Shown here piece after piece: positions 1 through 5,540 of a DNA stretch of 8,815 nt. The position numbers and the translations under genes were made by a program. Position 1 is the first letter of the stretch. Every line of letters begins with the position of its first letter. The notes beneath the pieces are model-generated. The model saw only the letters and a program-made list of their open reading frames with translations, ran no database searches and had not been told where the DNA came from. Source of the DNA: an uncultured Selenomonadales bacterium (lineage in GTDB: Bacteria > Bacillota > Negativicutes > Selenomonadales > Selenomonadaceae); the NCBI GenBank assembly GCA_937915725.1, contig CALGGV010000050.1, positions 1-8,815 of the forward strand, read 5' to 3'.

Positions 1-22
1 CGAAAAATTTTTACAGAAATAA
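1..22 (+). CDS. 3' end of an upstream gene, ends EKFLQK
   Basis: The window opens in what looks like the last codons of a gene entering from the left. Read from base 2, the frame gives Glu-Lys-Phe-Leu-Gln-Lys and then TAA at 20-22. The same six residues and stop recur at the end of the micro-ORF at 101-193, and a rho-independent terminator follows at 48-77. This supports a real gene end rather than a chance frame. The product cannot be recognised from so little sequence. Confidence 0.35.
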
Positions 23-47
23 AAAATTTATACAAGAAAAAATTTTC

Positions 48-77
48 AGCCGTCAAAAAATTGGCGGCTCTTTTTTT
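48..77 (+). terminator. Rho-independent terminator, copy 1
   Basis: A nine-pair stem (48-56 with 61-69, one G-U wobble) closes a four-A loop. It is followed by one C and then seven T residues at 71-77. It would end transcription of the gene that stops at base 22. It lies inside the duplicated 110-bp unit, so an almost identical terminator follows at 219-247. Confidence 0.8.
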
Positions 78-100
78 AGATAAAATTGGAGCTGGTTAAA

Positions 101-193
101 TTGGATATATTAGAAATAGATGAACTTATGGAATATTTTGGACTTTGGGCGGCAAATATCGCTGATACTACCGAAAAATTTTTACAGAAATAA
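101..193 (+). CDS. 30-residue micro-ORF between the duplicated units
   Basis: A TTG codon at 101 opens a 30-codon frame ending with TAA at 191-193. GGAG at 88-91 lies nine bases upstream, a good ribosome-binding spacing. The peptide begins MDILEIDELMEYFGLW and ends ADTTEKFLQK. It is acidic and not hydrophobic, so it does not resemble a small toxin or a leader with a codon run. Its last six codons repeat the end of the gene at the left edge. The 110-bp duplication therefore supplies both its start region and its stop region. I do not recognise the family. It may be an internally deleted copy of the upstream gene, a genuine small protein, or a non-functional relic. A terminator follows directly at 219-247. 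Confidence 0.35.
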   Translation: MDILEIDELMEYFGLWAANIADTTEKFLQK

Positions 194-280
194 AAAATTT
201 ATACAAGAAAAAATTTTCAGCCGTCAGAAATTGGCGGCTCTTTTTTTAGATAAAATTGGAGCTGGTTAAATTAGGTATAT
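172..280 (+). repeat. 110-bp direct repeat, copy 2
   Basis: This is the second copy of the unit at 1-110, offset by 170-171 bp. The first bases encode the end of the micro-ORF, followed by the second terminator and a second GGAG site at 258-261. The start codon equivalent to TTG at 101 reads TTA here (271-273), so translation of the following frame is unlikely to begin at the same place. Similarity fades after about base 280. Confidence 0.9.
219..247 (+). terminator. Rho-independent terminator, copy 2
   Basis: The stem 219-227 with 231-239 has nine pairs, including G-U wobbles, around a three-A loop. It is followed by C and seven T residues at 241-247. It duplicates the terminator at 48-77 and would insulate the downstream ykuD promoter from readthrough. 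Confidence 0.8.
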
Positions 281-362
281 CAAAATTTGAAGAAAAATAT
301 ATTGAGTACAATTTTGGTATAAGCAAGGCAAGCCTGAAAATGTAACAGTCGAGGAACTTTAA
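271..362 (+). pseudogene. Possible decayed copy of the micro-ORF family
   Basis: After the second repeat a frame beginning LGISKFEEKYIEYNFG is open from 271 to a TAA at 343-345, but it has no normal start codon. In another frame, 306-362 reads FWYKQGKPENVTVEEL and then stop, which looks like a genuine protein terminus in codon choice and composition. A single frameshift around 310-320 would join the two into one 30-residue tail. The first part resembles the micro-ORF peptide in the pattern hydrophobic-Asp/Glu-Glu followed by EY and FG. This is inference from a few residues. The stretch could also be non-coding. Confidence 0.25.
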
Positions 363-409
363 AATTTCCTGTCAATAAATTCTTGTAACTTTCGCTTAAT
401 CCTGCACTG

Positions 410-418
410 TGCTATAAT
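410..418 (+). promoter_or_regulatory. Extended -10 promoter of the ykuD-polA-gmhA unit
   Basis: A perfect -10 box TATAAT at 413-418 is preceded by TG one base upstream (410-411), the extended -10 arrangement. The region where a -35 box would lie (about 390-395, TTTCGC) matches poorly, which is typical of extended -10 promoters. Transcription would begin near 425, leaving about 30 bases of leader before the ATG at 456. The same nine bases, TGCTATAAT, form the promoter before the fur gene. Confidence 0.75.
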
Positions 419-455
419 ACACGAAAAAATTTTGAAAGGCAGTGCTTAAAGTTAT

Positions 456-1691
456 ATGAAACTTTTTGAGAAATTGGCGGCAGGATTTTTAGGATTGACG
501 ATAATTTTTAGCGCGTCAAATTCTGAGGCAGCTCCTACAGTTGAAAAAAGAATTGCGATAAATTCTGCAAGCCGTTTAATGACTTATTACGAAAATGGCG
601 TAAAAAAAGCTGTGTACCCTCTCGGCTTAGGCAAAATTTACACGCCAACGCCGGTAGGGTATTTTAAAATTATGGAAAAAGTTATTAACCCAACGTGGAT
701 AGATCCTTCAGACCCTGAATATATGGTTTCGTCCGGACCGAGCAACCCTTTAGGTTATCGCTGGATGCAGATTAAGGGCAATTATGGGATTCACGGCACT
801 AACCGCCCCGACAGTATCGGCGGCTATGTTTCTAACGGCTGTGTTCGTATGCTTGAAAAAGACGTTGAGGAACTTTACAGCATGGTTGACGTTGGAACGC
901 CCGTTGACATAACTTATAACCGCGTTGTTGTTGAAAAAGTCGAAGATGGCAACGTTGCCTATTACATTTACCCCGACGGCTACGGCTGGCAAAATATCGA
1001 CGTTGCTTACGTGAACGGCTGGCTGGAGCCTTACGGCGTGGCTCCTTTTGAAAGTGATTTAAATATTGCAGATAAAATTCAAGCGTCAGACGGGCAACCA
1101 ACTTATATTGGCAAGCCTTACAATATCGAAGTAAACGGCAAACGAATTGACGCCGTAACAGTCAACGGGCGGGATTTTCTTGCAAAGGCGGTTGTTTGTG
1201 ACAATATAAATTATCTGCCGGTTGTACCGCTTGCAATGGCTCTTCGTACAAAATTAGAATGGCGCGAGGGCGAATCTACTTTAAAAACTAAATACGGCAC
1301 TGTTACAGGATTTGAAAAGAAAAATCAAATTTACTGCAACGCCGACGACGCAATTATTTTACTGAATATTGACGGCGGCTTACAAAATATTTCCGATAAA
1401 GTCGAGGACGGCAAAATTTTTAAATTCTACACCGCCTACAACGAAAAAGACAAAGAAAAAGATAAGAAAAAATCTAAGGACAAGAAAAAATCCAAAGAAA
1501 AATTGGAAGAAAAAATTACAACTGAAGAAATTTTAACCGACGAAAATAAATCGGACAGCGATAAAAAATCTGACAAAAAATCTAAGAAAGATAAAAAATC
1601 CAAAAAAGAAAAAAAATCTAAGAAAAATAAAACCGCCGAAGAAGTTAAACCTGTCGAAGAAAATCAACCTGTCGAAAAAGGAAATGCTTAA
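456..1691 (+). CDS. Secreted L,D-transpeptidase (YkuD family) with Lys-rich tail
   Basis: This is a probable peptidoglycan L,D-transpeptidase, which forms 3-3 cross-links or attaches proteins to peptides in the wall outside the cytoplasmic membrane. Residues 1-25 are a signal peptide with likely cleavage near Ala25/Ala26. The YkuD domain covers about residues 30-155, with the signature HGT (His113) and SNGCVR holding the catalytic Cys129. Residues about 222-325 form a second small domain (NGKRID, then LPVVPLAMAL) that resembles the copper-amine-oxidase N-terminal-like stalk domain of Firmicutes surface proteins. Residues 330-411 are a low-complexity tail dominated by Lys, Ser, Asp and Glu, with many KKSK motifs. 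The start is fixed by the signal peptide. An AAAGG at 435-439 is rather far upstream (16 bases), so initiation may be modest. The stop is two bases before polA. The enzyme family is secure; the exact substrate is not. Confidence 0.9.
   Translation: MKLFEKLAAGFLGLTIIFSASNSEAAPTVEKRIAINSASRLMTYYENGVKKAVYPLGLGKIYTPTPVGYFKIMEKVINPTWIDPSDPEYMVSSGPSNPLGYRWMQIKGNYGIHGTNRPDSIGGYVSNGCVRMLEKDVEELYSMVDVGTPVDITYNRVVVEKVEDGNVAYYIYPDGYGWQNIDVAYVNGWLEPYGVAPFESDLNIADKIQASDGQPTYIGKPYNIEVNGKRIDAVTVNGRDFLAKAVVCDNINYLPVVPLAMALRTKLEWREGESTLKTKYGTVTGFEKKNQIYCNADDAIILLNIDGGLQNISDKVEDGKIFKFYTAYNEKDKEKDKKKSKDKKKSKEKLEEKITTEEILTDENKSDSDKKSDKKSKKDKKSKKEKKSKKNKTAEEVKPVEENQPVEKGNA
1443..1688 (+). repeat. Low-complexity A-rich tract encoding the KKSK tail
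   Basis: The last 82 codons of the transpeptidase gene are an irregular repeat of short A-rich words such as AAAAAATCTAAG and AAAGATAAGAAA. They encode Lys-Ser/Asp/Glu-Lys runs. Several A homopolymers of six or more bases lie here, which are plausible slippage sites for replication or translation. The final part (EEVKPVEENQPVEKGNA) shifts to Glu/Pro/Val and contains the polA ribosome-binding site. Confidence 0.7.
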
Positions 1692-1693
1692 TT

Positions 1694-4225
1694 ATGGAAA
1701 AATTTATAATTATCGACGGCAGCAGTATTTTTTACCGCGCCTTTTACGCAATGCCGAATTTAACCGCGCCGAGCGGCGAGCCTACGGGCGCAATTACCGG
1801 CTTTGCAAATGTGCTTGTAAAACTCCTGCGCGAATTTTCGCCGAATTACGCGGTTATTGCGCTTGACACTTCCAGAAAAACTTTTCGCACTGAAATTTTT
1901 CCGGATTATAAAGGCGGGCGCACCAAAACTCCCGACGAATTAATTTCACAACTTGCAATGCTTGAAGAATTTGCGGCGGTTATGGGGATAAAAACTTTAG
2001 TCGCGCCGAATTTTGAAGCGGATGATATTATTGGAACTTTGGCGGCGCAGGCGTCAAAAGATTTTGCGGTTGACATTGTAACGGGCGACAGAGACGCCTT
2101 CCAACTGATTAATAAAAATACCCGCGTGCTTTTCGCCAAAAATACCAATCTTGAAATTTACGACGAAGAAAAATTTGTTGCCGAATTTGGATTTAAACCC
2201 GCGTTACTTATCGATTACAAAGGTTTAAGCGGCGATACTTCAGACAATATCCCGGGCGTTGCCGGAATTGGTCCAAAAACTGCCACTAAACTTTTGCAGG
2301 AATACGGCGCGCTTGAAAATATTCTTGCCAACGCTGAAAAAATTTCCGCTAAAAAAGTTCGTGAATCCTTGCAAAATAATTCTGAAATTGCCAAATTAAG
2401 TAAAAAGTTGGCGCAGATTGTCTGCAATGTTCCAAATATAAATTTCGTCGCGCAGGAATTTAAAATTTCTCCGAATTTAAGTCGCGTTGATGAATTTTGC
2501 AGCCGGTACGCTTTAAAGGTTGCCAAAAAGCGTATCCACGAAATTTACGACGCCGAAATAAATTTGTTTGGCGATTTTAAGGTTGAAACTGCGGAAAATT
2601 TTTTGGAAGTGCCGCCAATTTCTGAAACTGACTACGATAAAATTTTTGCCGCAGAAAGTTTGGCGATTGTTGATAATTTTGTTAAGGCTGGCGATGAAAT
2701 TTTTCAAGTGGACGCCGCCAAAATTTTTAGTTCTTACAAGGGAAAAATTTTTGTACACGGCTTAAAAAAAATCTTAAAAATTACTCCATTTTCCTTAGCC
2801 CTTAGTCCTTATCCCTTAATCCTTGATATAGAAATAGCGGCTTACCTGCTTTACCCTGAACGTGAAAATTATTCCTGCGCGGAATTGTTGACGCTGGAAT
2901 TTGATTTAAGTTTGAAAGAAAATTCGCCCGCCGCCGAAGTTACCGCGCTTGAAAAACTCGGTAAACTTTATGAAGAAAAACTTGACGCCGCCGAACTTTC
3001 AAAACTTTATTACGAAATTGAATTGCCGCTCACTGAAGTTTTGGCGAAAATGGAATTGCGCGGCGTTTATGTTGACACTGCCCGTCTTGAAAAAAAATCT
3101 GCAGAAATTGAAAACCGTATTGCCGCCATTGAAAAAAATATTTACAGCTTAGCCGGCGAAAATTTTAATATCAATTCGCCCAAGCAACTTGCCGAAATTC
3201 TTTTTGAAAAATTGCAACTGCCGCCCGTTACTCAAACTAAAAAGAAAACTAAAAGCGGCGTTTCAACCAATGCTGAAGTTTTGGAAAATCTGCGCGGCAT
3301 TCATCCCATCATTGACGAAATTTTAAATTTCCGCACGCTTGCAAAATTAAAATCAACTTACCTTGACGGGATTAAAACTTTGATAAATCCTGCAACTTGC
3401 CGCGTCCATACGAATTTTAATCAAACTGTAACGGCAACCGGCAGACTTTCAAGCTCCGACCCAAATTTACAAAATATCCCCGTGCGCACTGAAGAAGGCA
3501 GGGAAATTCGCTCGCTTTTTGAGCCGGGCGCGGGCTACGACTTTTTATTTTCGGCTGATTATTCACAAATTGAGTTAAGACTTTTGGCGCATATGTCAGA
3601 CGACGAAAATTTGATTAACGCCTTTTTGAGCGGCGAAGATATTCACGCACGCACGGCGGCTGAAGTTTTCGGAGTTTCGATTGACAATATAACGCCCGAC
3701 CTGCGCAGAAAAGCTAAGGCGGTTAATTTCGGCATTGTTTACGGTATCAGCGATTACGGCTTGTCAAGGGATTTAAGAATTTCACGCAAGGAGGCGGGAG
3801 AATATATTTCTTTGTACTTTGAACGTTATCCTAAAGTTAAAAATTTTCTTGACGAAACGATTAGACAGGCGCACGAAAACGGCTATGTTACGACAATGTT
3901 TGGACGCCGCCGCTTTTTACCAATGATTAAAAGTGCAAATTTCCACCAGCGCGGGCTTGCCGAAAGAATGGCAATGAATACGCCGATACAAGGCAGCGCG
4001 GCTGACATTATTAAAATTGCAATGATTAACGCAGAAAAAAATTTGCGCGGGCTTGAGAGCCGAATTATTTTGCAAGTGCATGATGAACTTGTTATTGAGG
4101 CGAAAGAAAATGAACTCGCGCAGGTTGAAAAAATTGTACGCGCCGCAATGGAAAATGTTGCAACTTTGAAAGTGCCGCTCGTTGTCGATTGTCATTACGG
4201 CAAAAATTGGGCGGAGGCGAAATAA
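1694..4225 (+). CDS. polA: DNA polymerase I
   Basis: This is DNA polymerase I, which removes RNA primers, fills gaps and acts in repair. The 5' nuclease domain (about residues 1-290) has Asp8, the EADD motif (Asp110, Asp111), TGDRD (Asp132, Asp134) and GLSGDTSDN with the helix-hairpin-helix GVAGIGPKTA. Residues about 300-450 are the 3'-5' exonuclease fold. The Exo I motif reads VDNF (Asp327, Phe329) instead of Asp-x-Glu, so proofreading is probably lost, as in many Firmicutes enzymes. The polymerase domain has TATGRLSSSDPNLQNIP, motif A DYSQIELR (Asp622), motif B with Lys675, Phe679 and Tyr683, and motif C VHDE (Asp797). The length of 843 residues is slightly below the usual 880. AAAGG at 1677-1681 inside the preceding gene supplies the ribosome-binding site, so translation is probably coupled. 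Residues 367-378 are encoded by a heptamer tandem array (2793-2827), which is unusual for a core replication gene. Confidence 0.97.
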   Translation: MEKFIIIDGSSIFYRAFYAMPNLTAPSGEPTGAITGFANVLVKLLREFSPNYAVIALDTSRKTFRTEIFPDYKGGRTKTPDELISQLAMLEEFAAVMGIKTLVAPNFEADDIIGTLAAQASKDFAVDIVTGDRDAFQLINKNTRVLFAKNTNLEIYDEEKFVAEFGFKPALLIDYKGLSGDTSDNIPGVAGIGPKTATKLLQEYGALENILANAEKISAKKVRESLQNNSEIAKLSKKLAQIVCNVPNINFVAQEFKISPNLSRVDEFCSRYALKVAKKRIHEIYDAEINLFGDFKVETAENFLEVPPISETDYDKIFAAESLAIVDNFVKAGDEIFQVDAAKIFSSYKGKIFVHGLKKILKITPFSLALSPYPLILDIEIAAYLLYPERENYSCAELLTLEFDLSLKENSPAAEVTALEKLGKLYEEKLDAAELSKLYYEIELPLTEVLAKMELRGVYVDTARLEKKSAEIENRIAAIEKNIYSLAGENFNINSPKQLAEILFEKLQLPPVTQTKKKTKSGVSTNAEVLENLRGIHPIIDEILNFRTLAKLKSTYLDGIKTLINPATCRVHTNFNQTVTATGRLSSSDPNLQNIPVRTEEGREIRSLFEPGAGYDFLFSADYSQIELRLLAHMSDDENLINAFLSGEDIHARTAAEVFGVSIDNITPDLRRKAKAVNFGIVYGISDYGLSRDLRISRKEAGEYISLYFERYPKVKNFLDETIRQAHENGYVTTMFGRRRFLPMIKSANFHQRGLAERMAMNTPIQGSAADIIKIAMINAEKNLRGLESRIILQVHDELVIEAKENELAQVEKIVRAAMENVATLKVPLVVDCHYGKNWAEAK
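2793..2827 (-). repeat. Heptamer tandem array inside polA (5 units)
   Basis: Five consecutive seven-base units of the form CCTTANN (CCTTAGC, CCTTAGT, CCTTATC, CCTTAAT, CCTTGAT) lie in the polA coding strand. Read on the minus strand they are AAGG-based units such as ACTAAGG and ATTAAGG, the same family as the array at 4226-4288. They encode residues 367-378 (SLALSPYPLILD). The last Asp probably corresponds to the Exo II aspartate. The array replaces or extends the linker before the conserved IAAYLL helix without breaking the frame. Confidence 0.75.
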
Positions 4226-4288
4226 GGATTAAGGACTAAGGATTAAGGATTAAGGATTAGGGACTAAGGACTAAGGATTAGGGATTTT
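4226..4288 (+). repeat. Heptamer tandem array between polA and gmhA (8 units plus a partial)
   Basis: Immediately after the polA stop come eight seven-base units, GGATTAA, GGACTAA or GGATTAG in type, plus a ninth degenerate unit GGATTTT. Variation is confined mainly to the fourth position (T/C) and the last base (A/G). The array fills most of the 86-base gap before the isomerase gene. It resembles the short tandem heptanucleotide repeats known from cyanobacteria, but any family link is only by analogy. No hairpin terminator is visible in the gap, so readthrough into the next gene is likely. Confidence 0.9.
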
Positions 4289-4297
4289 AAAAATTTA

Positions 4298-4303
4298 GAG
4301 AGG
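4298..4303 (+). promoter_or_regulatory. Ribosome-binding site that selects the isomerase start
   Basis: GAGAGG lies two bases before the ATG at 4306 but eight bases before the ATG at 4312. The second ATG is therefore the better start, which trims two residues (Met-Phe) from the longest possible protein. Confidence 0.6.
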
Positions 4304-4311
4304 CTATGTTT

Positions 4312-4965
4312 ATGAAAGAAAGTACCACTGAAAAAATTTCTGAACTGATTGAACGTTATCCCGCACTTGAAATTTGTCGCGCAGATTTAATTTCAGCTGT
4401 CGAAAAAATCTGTGAAAGTTTCAAACGTGGCAACAAGTTATTAGTTTGCGGCAACGGCGGCAGTGCGTCAGATTCTTTGCACATTGTCGGCGAATTGATG
4501 AAAAGTTTCAGAATGCCGCGCAAAATTGAAGACTTTGATAAAAATTTTGTTGAAGAGGCTGAAAAACTTTTCCCCGACGATTTAAATTATTTCAAAAAAA
4601 ATTTACAGTGCGCGTTGCCGACAATTTCTTTACTTGGTGAAATTTCTTTGAGTACCGCCGTTGCAAACGATAACGCGGCTGATTTAATTTTTGCTCAACA
4701 AGTTTTCGGAATTGGCAAACGCGGCGATATTCTTTTTGCAATTTCGACTTCCGGCAATTCGGCAAATGTTTTGTACGCGGCGAAAGTTGCAAAAATTTTG
4801 GGACTTGAAATTATTTCTTTGACTGGAAGGAGCGGCGGCAAACTCAAAAATATTTCTGACGTGACAATTTGTGCGCCTGCTGATTCTACTTTTATCATAC
4901 AAGAATTTCACTTGCCGATTTACCACGCAATTTGTATCGCCACTGAAAATGAATTTTTTGGATAG
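4312..4965 (+). CDS. gmhA: SIS-domain sugar-phosphate isomerase, GmhA-like
   Basis: This is probably a sedoheptulose-7-phosphate isomerase, which makes heptose 7-phosphate for ADP-heptose and LPS core synthesis in the cytoplasm. The sugar-phosphate-binding loop CGNGGSASDSLH is followed by Glu61 in GELMK, the expected position of the GmhA catalytic glutamate. A second phosphate loop, ISTSGNSANV, follows. The C-terminal QEFHLPIYH holds His200 and His205, matching the QExH-xxx-H signature of GmhA. The protein is 217 residues from the preferred ATG, about 25 longer than Escherichia coli GmhA. The excess is a charged insertion at about residues 66-100, between the Glu61 helix and the next strand. 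It follows polA with no visible terminator and is closed by the terminator at 4978-5007. Another SIS isomerase of related function is possible because of the insertion. Confidence 0.78.
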   Translation: MKESTTEKISELIERYPALEICRADLISAVEKICESFKRGNKLLVCGNGGSASDSLHIVGELMKSFRMPRKIEDFDKNFVEEAEKLFPDDLNYFKKNLQCALPTISLLGEISLSTAVANDNAADLIFAQQVFGIGKRGDILFAISTSGNSANVLYAAKVAKILGLEIISLTGRSGGKLKNISDVTICAPADSTFIIQEFHLPIYHAICIATENEFFG

Positions 4966-4977
4966 AATTTTAGTCTC

Positions 4978-5007
4978 AATCGCTCGTACAAGCGGGCGAT
5001 TTTTTTT
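4978..5007 (+). terminator. Rho-independent terminator after gmhA
   Basis: A nine-pair stem (4978-4986 with 4993-5001, one G-U wobble) has a six-base loop and runs into eight T residues at 5000-5007. It lies 12 bases after the isomerase stop and separates the polA unit from the fur promoter. Confidence 0.88.
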
Positions 5008-5027
5008 GTGTACAATTTTTCCAAAAC

Positions 5028-5036
5028 TGCTATAAT
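5028..5036 (+). promoter_or_regulatory. Extended -10 promoter of the fur-hemZ-hisS unit
   Basis: TATAAT at 5031-5036 is preceded by TG at 5028-5029, giving TGCTATAAT, identical to the promoter at 410-418. A possible -35 (TTGTGT, 5006-5011) has a long 19-base spacer. Transcription would begin near 5043, about 27 bases before the fur ATG. Confidence 0.72.
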
Positions 5037-5069
5037 AATTCAGAATATTTACGAAGGGGAGAACTTCAA

Positions 5070-5540
5070 ATGAGCGAAACCCGGCAACTTTTTAAGATGA
5101 AAGATTTACGCGGCAGACTTTCGGAACGCAAATACAAAATGACGCCGCAACGCAAAGAAATTCTTCAGGTTTTTATTGAAAGTGAAGAAGGCAGCCACTT
5201 AAGCGCGGAGGAAGTTTACGAACTTTTGAAAGAAAAAGATTTCGATTTTGGACTTGCAACGGTTTACCGTAACGTCGAACTTTTGAACGAACTCGGAATT
5301 TTAAACAAAGTAGATTTCGGCGACGGGCGCACGCGCTACGAACTTAGCCCCGCTAATCCTCAAATTCATCAGCATCACCATTTAATTTGCTTGAAGTGCA
5401 AAAAAATTATCGAATTTGAAGAAGATTTACTTGACGATTTGGAAGAATTTATTTCAAAAAAATCCGGCTTTAAAATCGTCAATCATGAAGTAAAATTTTT
5501 CGGTTACTGTTCAGATTGTAAAAATGAGGTGGAATCTTGA
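5070..5540 (+). CDS. fur: Fur-family metal-dependent regulator
   Basis: This is a DNA-binding repressor of the Fur family, most like Fur itself (iron) rather than PerR or Zur. The winged-helix domain covers about residues 10-90, with the recognition helix LATVYRNVELL at 62-72. The dimerisation domain contains the HQHHHLIC cluster (His100, His102-104) followed by CLKC (Cys107, Cys110) and a C-terminal CSDC (Cys147, Cys150), the two CxxC pairs of the structural zinc site. HHHLICLKCKKIIEFEE matches the Fur-type consensus HLICLxCGKVIEFED. The length of 156 residues is normal to slightly long. AGGGGAG at 5055-5061 sits eight bases before the ATG. The stop overlaps the hemZ start in the tetranucleotide TTGA, so hemZ translation is likely coupled to it. 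The link with heme synthesis fits iron control, but the precise metal is inferred. Confidence 0.9.
   Translation: MSETRQLFKMKDLRGRLSERKYKMTPQRKEILQVFIESEEGSHLSAEEVYELLKEKDFDFGLATVYRNVELLNELGILNKVDFGDGRTRYELSPANPQIHQHHHLICLKCKKIIEFEEDLLDDLEEFISKKSGFKIVNHEVKFFGYCSDCKNEVES

Larger units (their letters stand above)
1..110 (+). repeat. 110-bp direct repeat, copy 1
   Basis: This stretch recurs almost unchanged at 172-280. The only differences are a one-base length change plus one substitution in the terminator loop, and a few substitutions in the last ten bases. The unit contains a gene end (EKFLQK-stop), an A/T-rich stretch, a terminator hairpin and a GGAG ribosome-binding-like site at 88-91. The copy may begin left of the window. 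It looks like a recent tandem duplication of the junction between two genes, with a period of about 170 bp. Confidence 0.9.

Noticed and set aside
1..280. Insertion sequence or integron cassette for the duplicated 110-bp unit
   Set aside because: There are no terminal inverted repeats, target duplications or transposase. The repeated piece is a gene-end/terminator junction, best explained by simple tandem duplication.
832..1101. Minus-strand ORFs within ykuD, polA, gmhA and hemZ (for example 832-1101, 2215-2526, 8064-8492)
   Set aside because: Each lies opposite a well-supported gene, lacks recognisable motifs and has a composition expected from the antisense of AT-rich coding DNA.
1684..1866. 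60-codon ORF overlapping the polA start
   Set aside because: It is in a shifted frame over the conserved 5' nuclease codons of polA and shows no protein-like features.
5030..5044. Possible Fur box over the fur -10 region
   Set aside because: Only about nine of 14 positions match the 7-1-7 Fur consensus, and most of these are A/T positions inside the TATAAT box. This is not enough in such AT-rich DNA.
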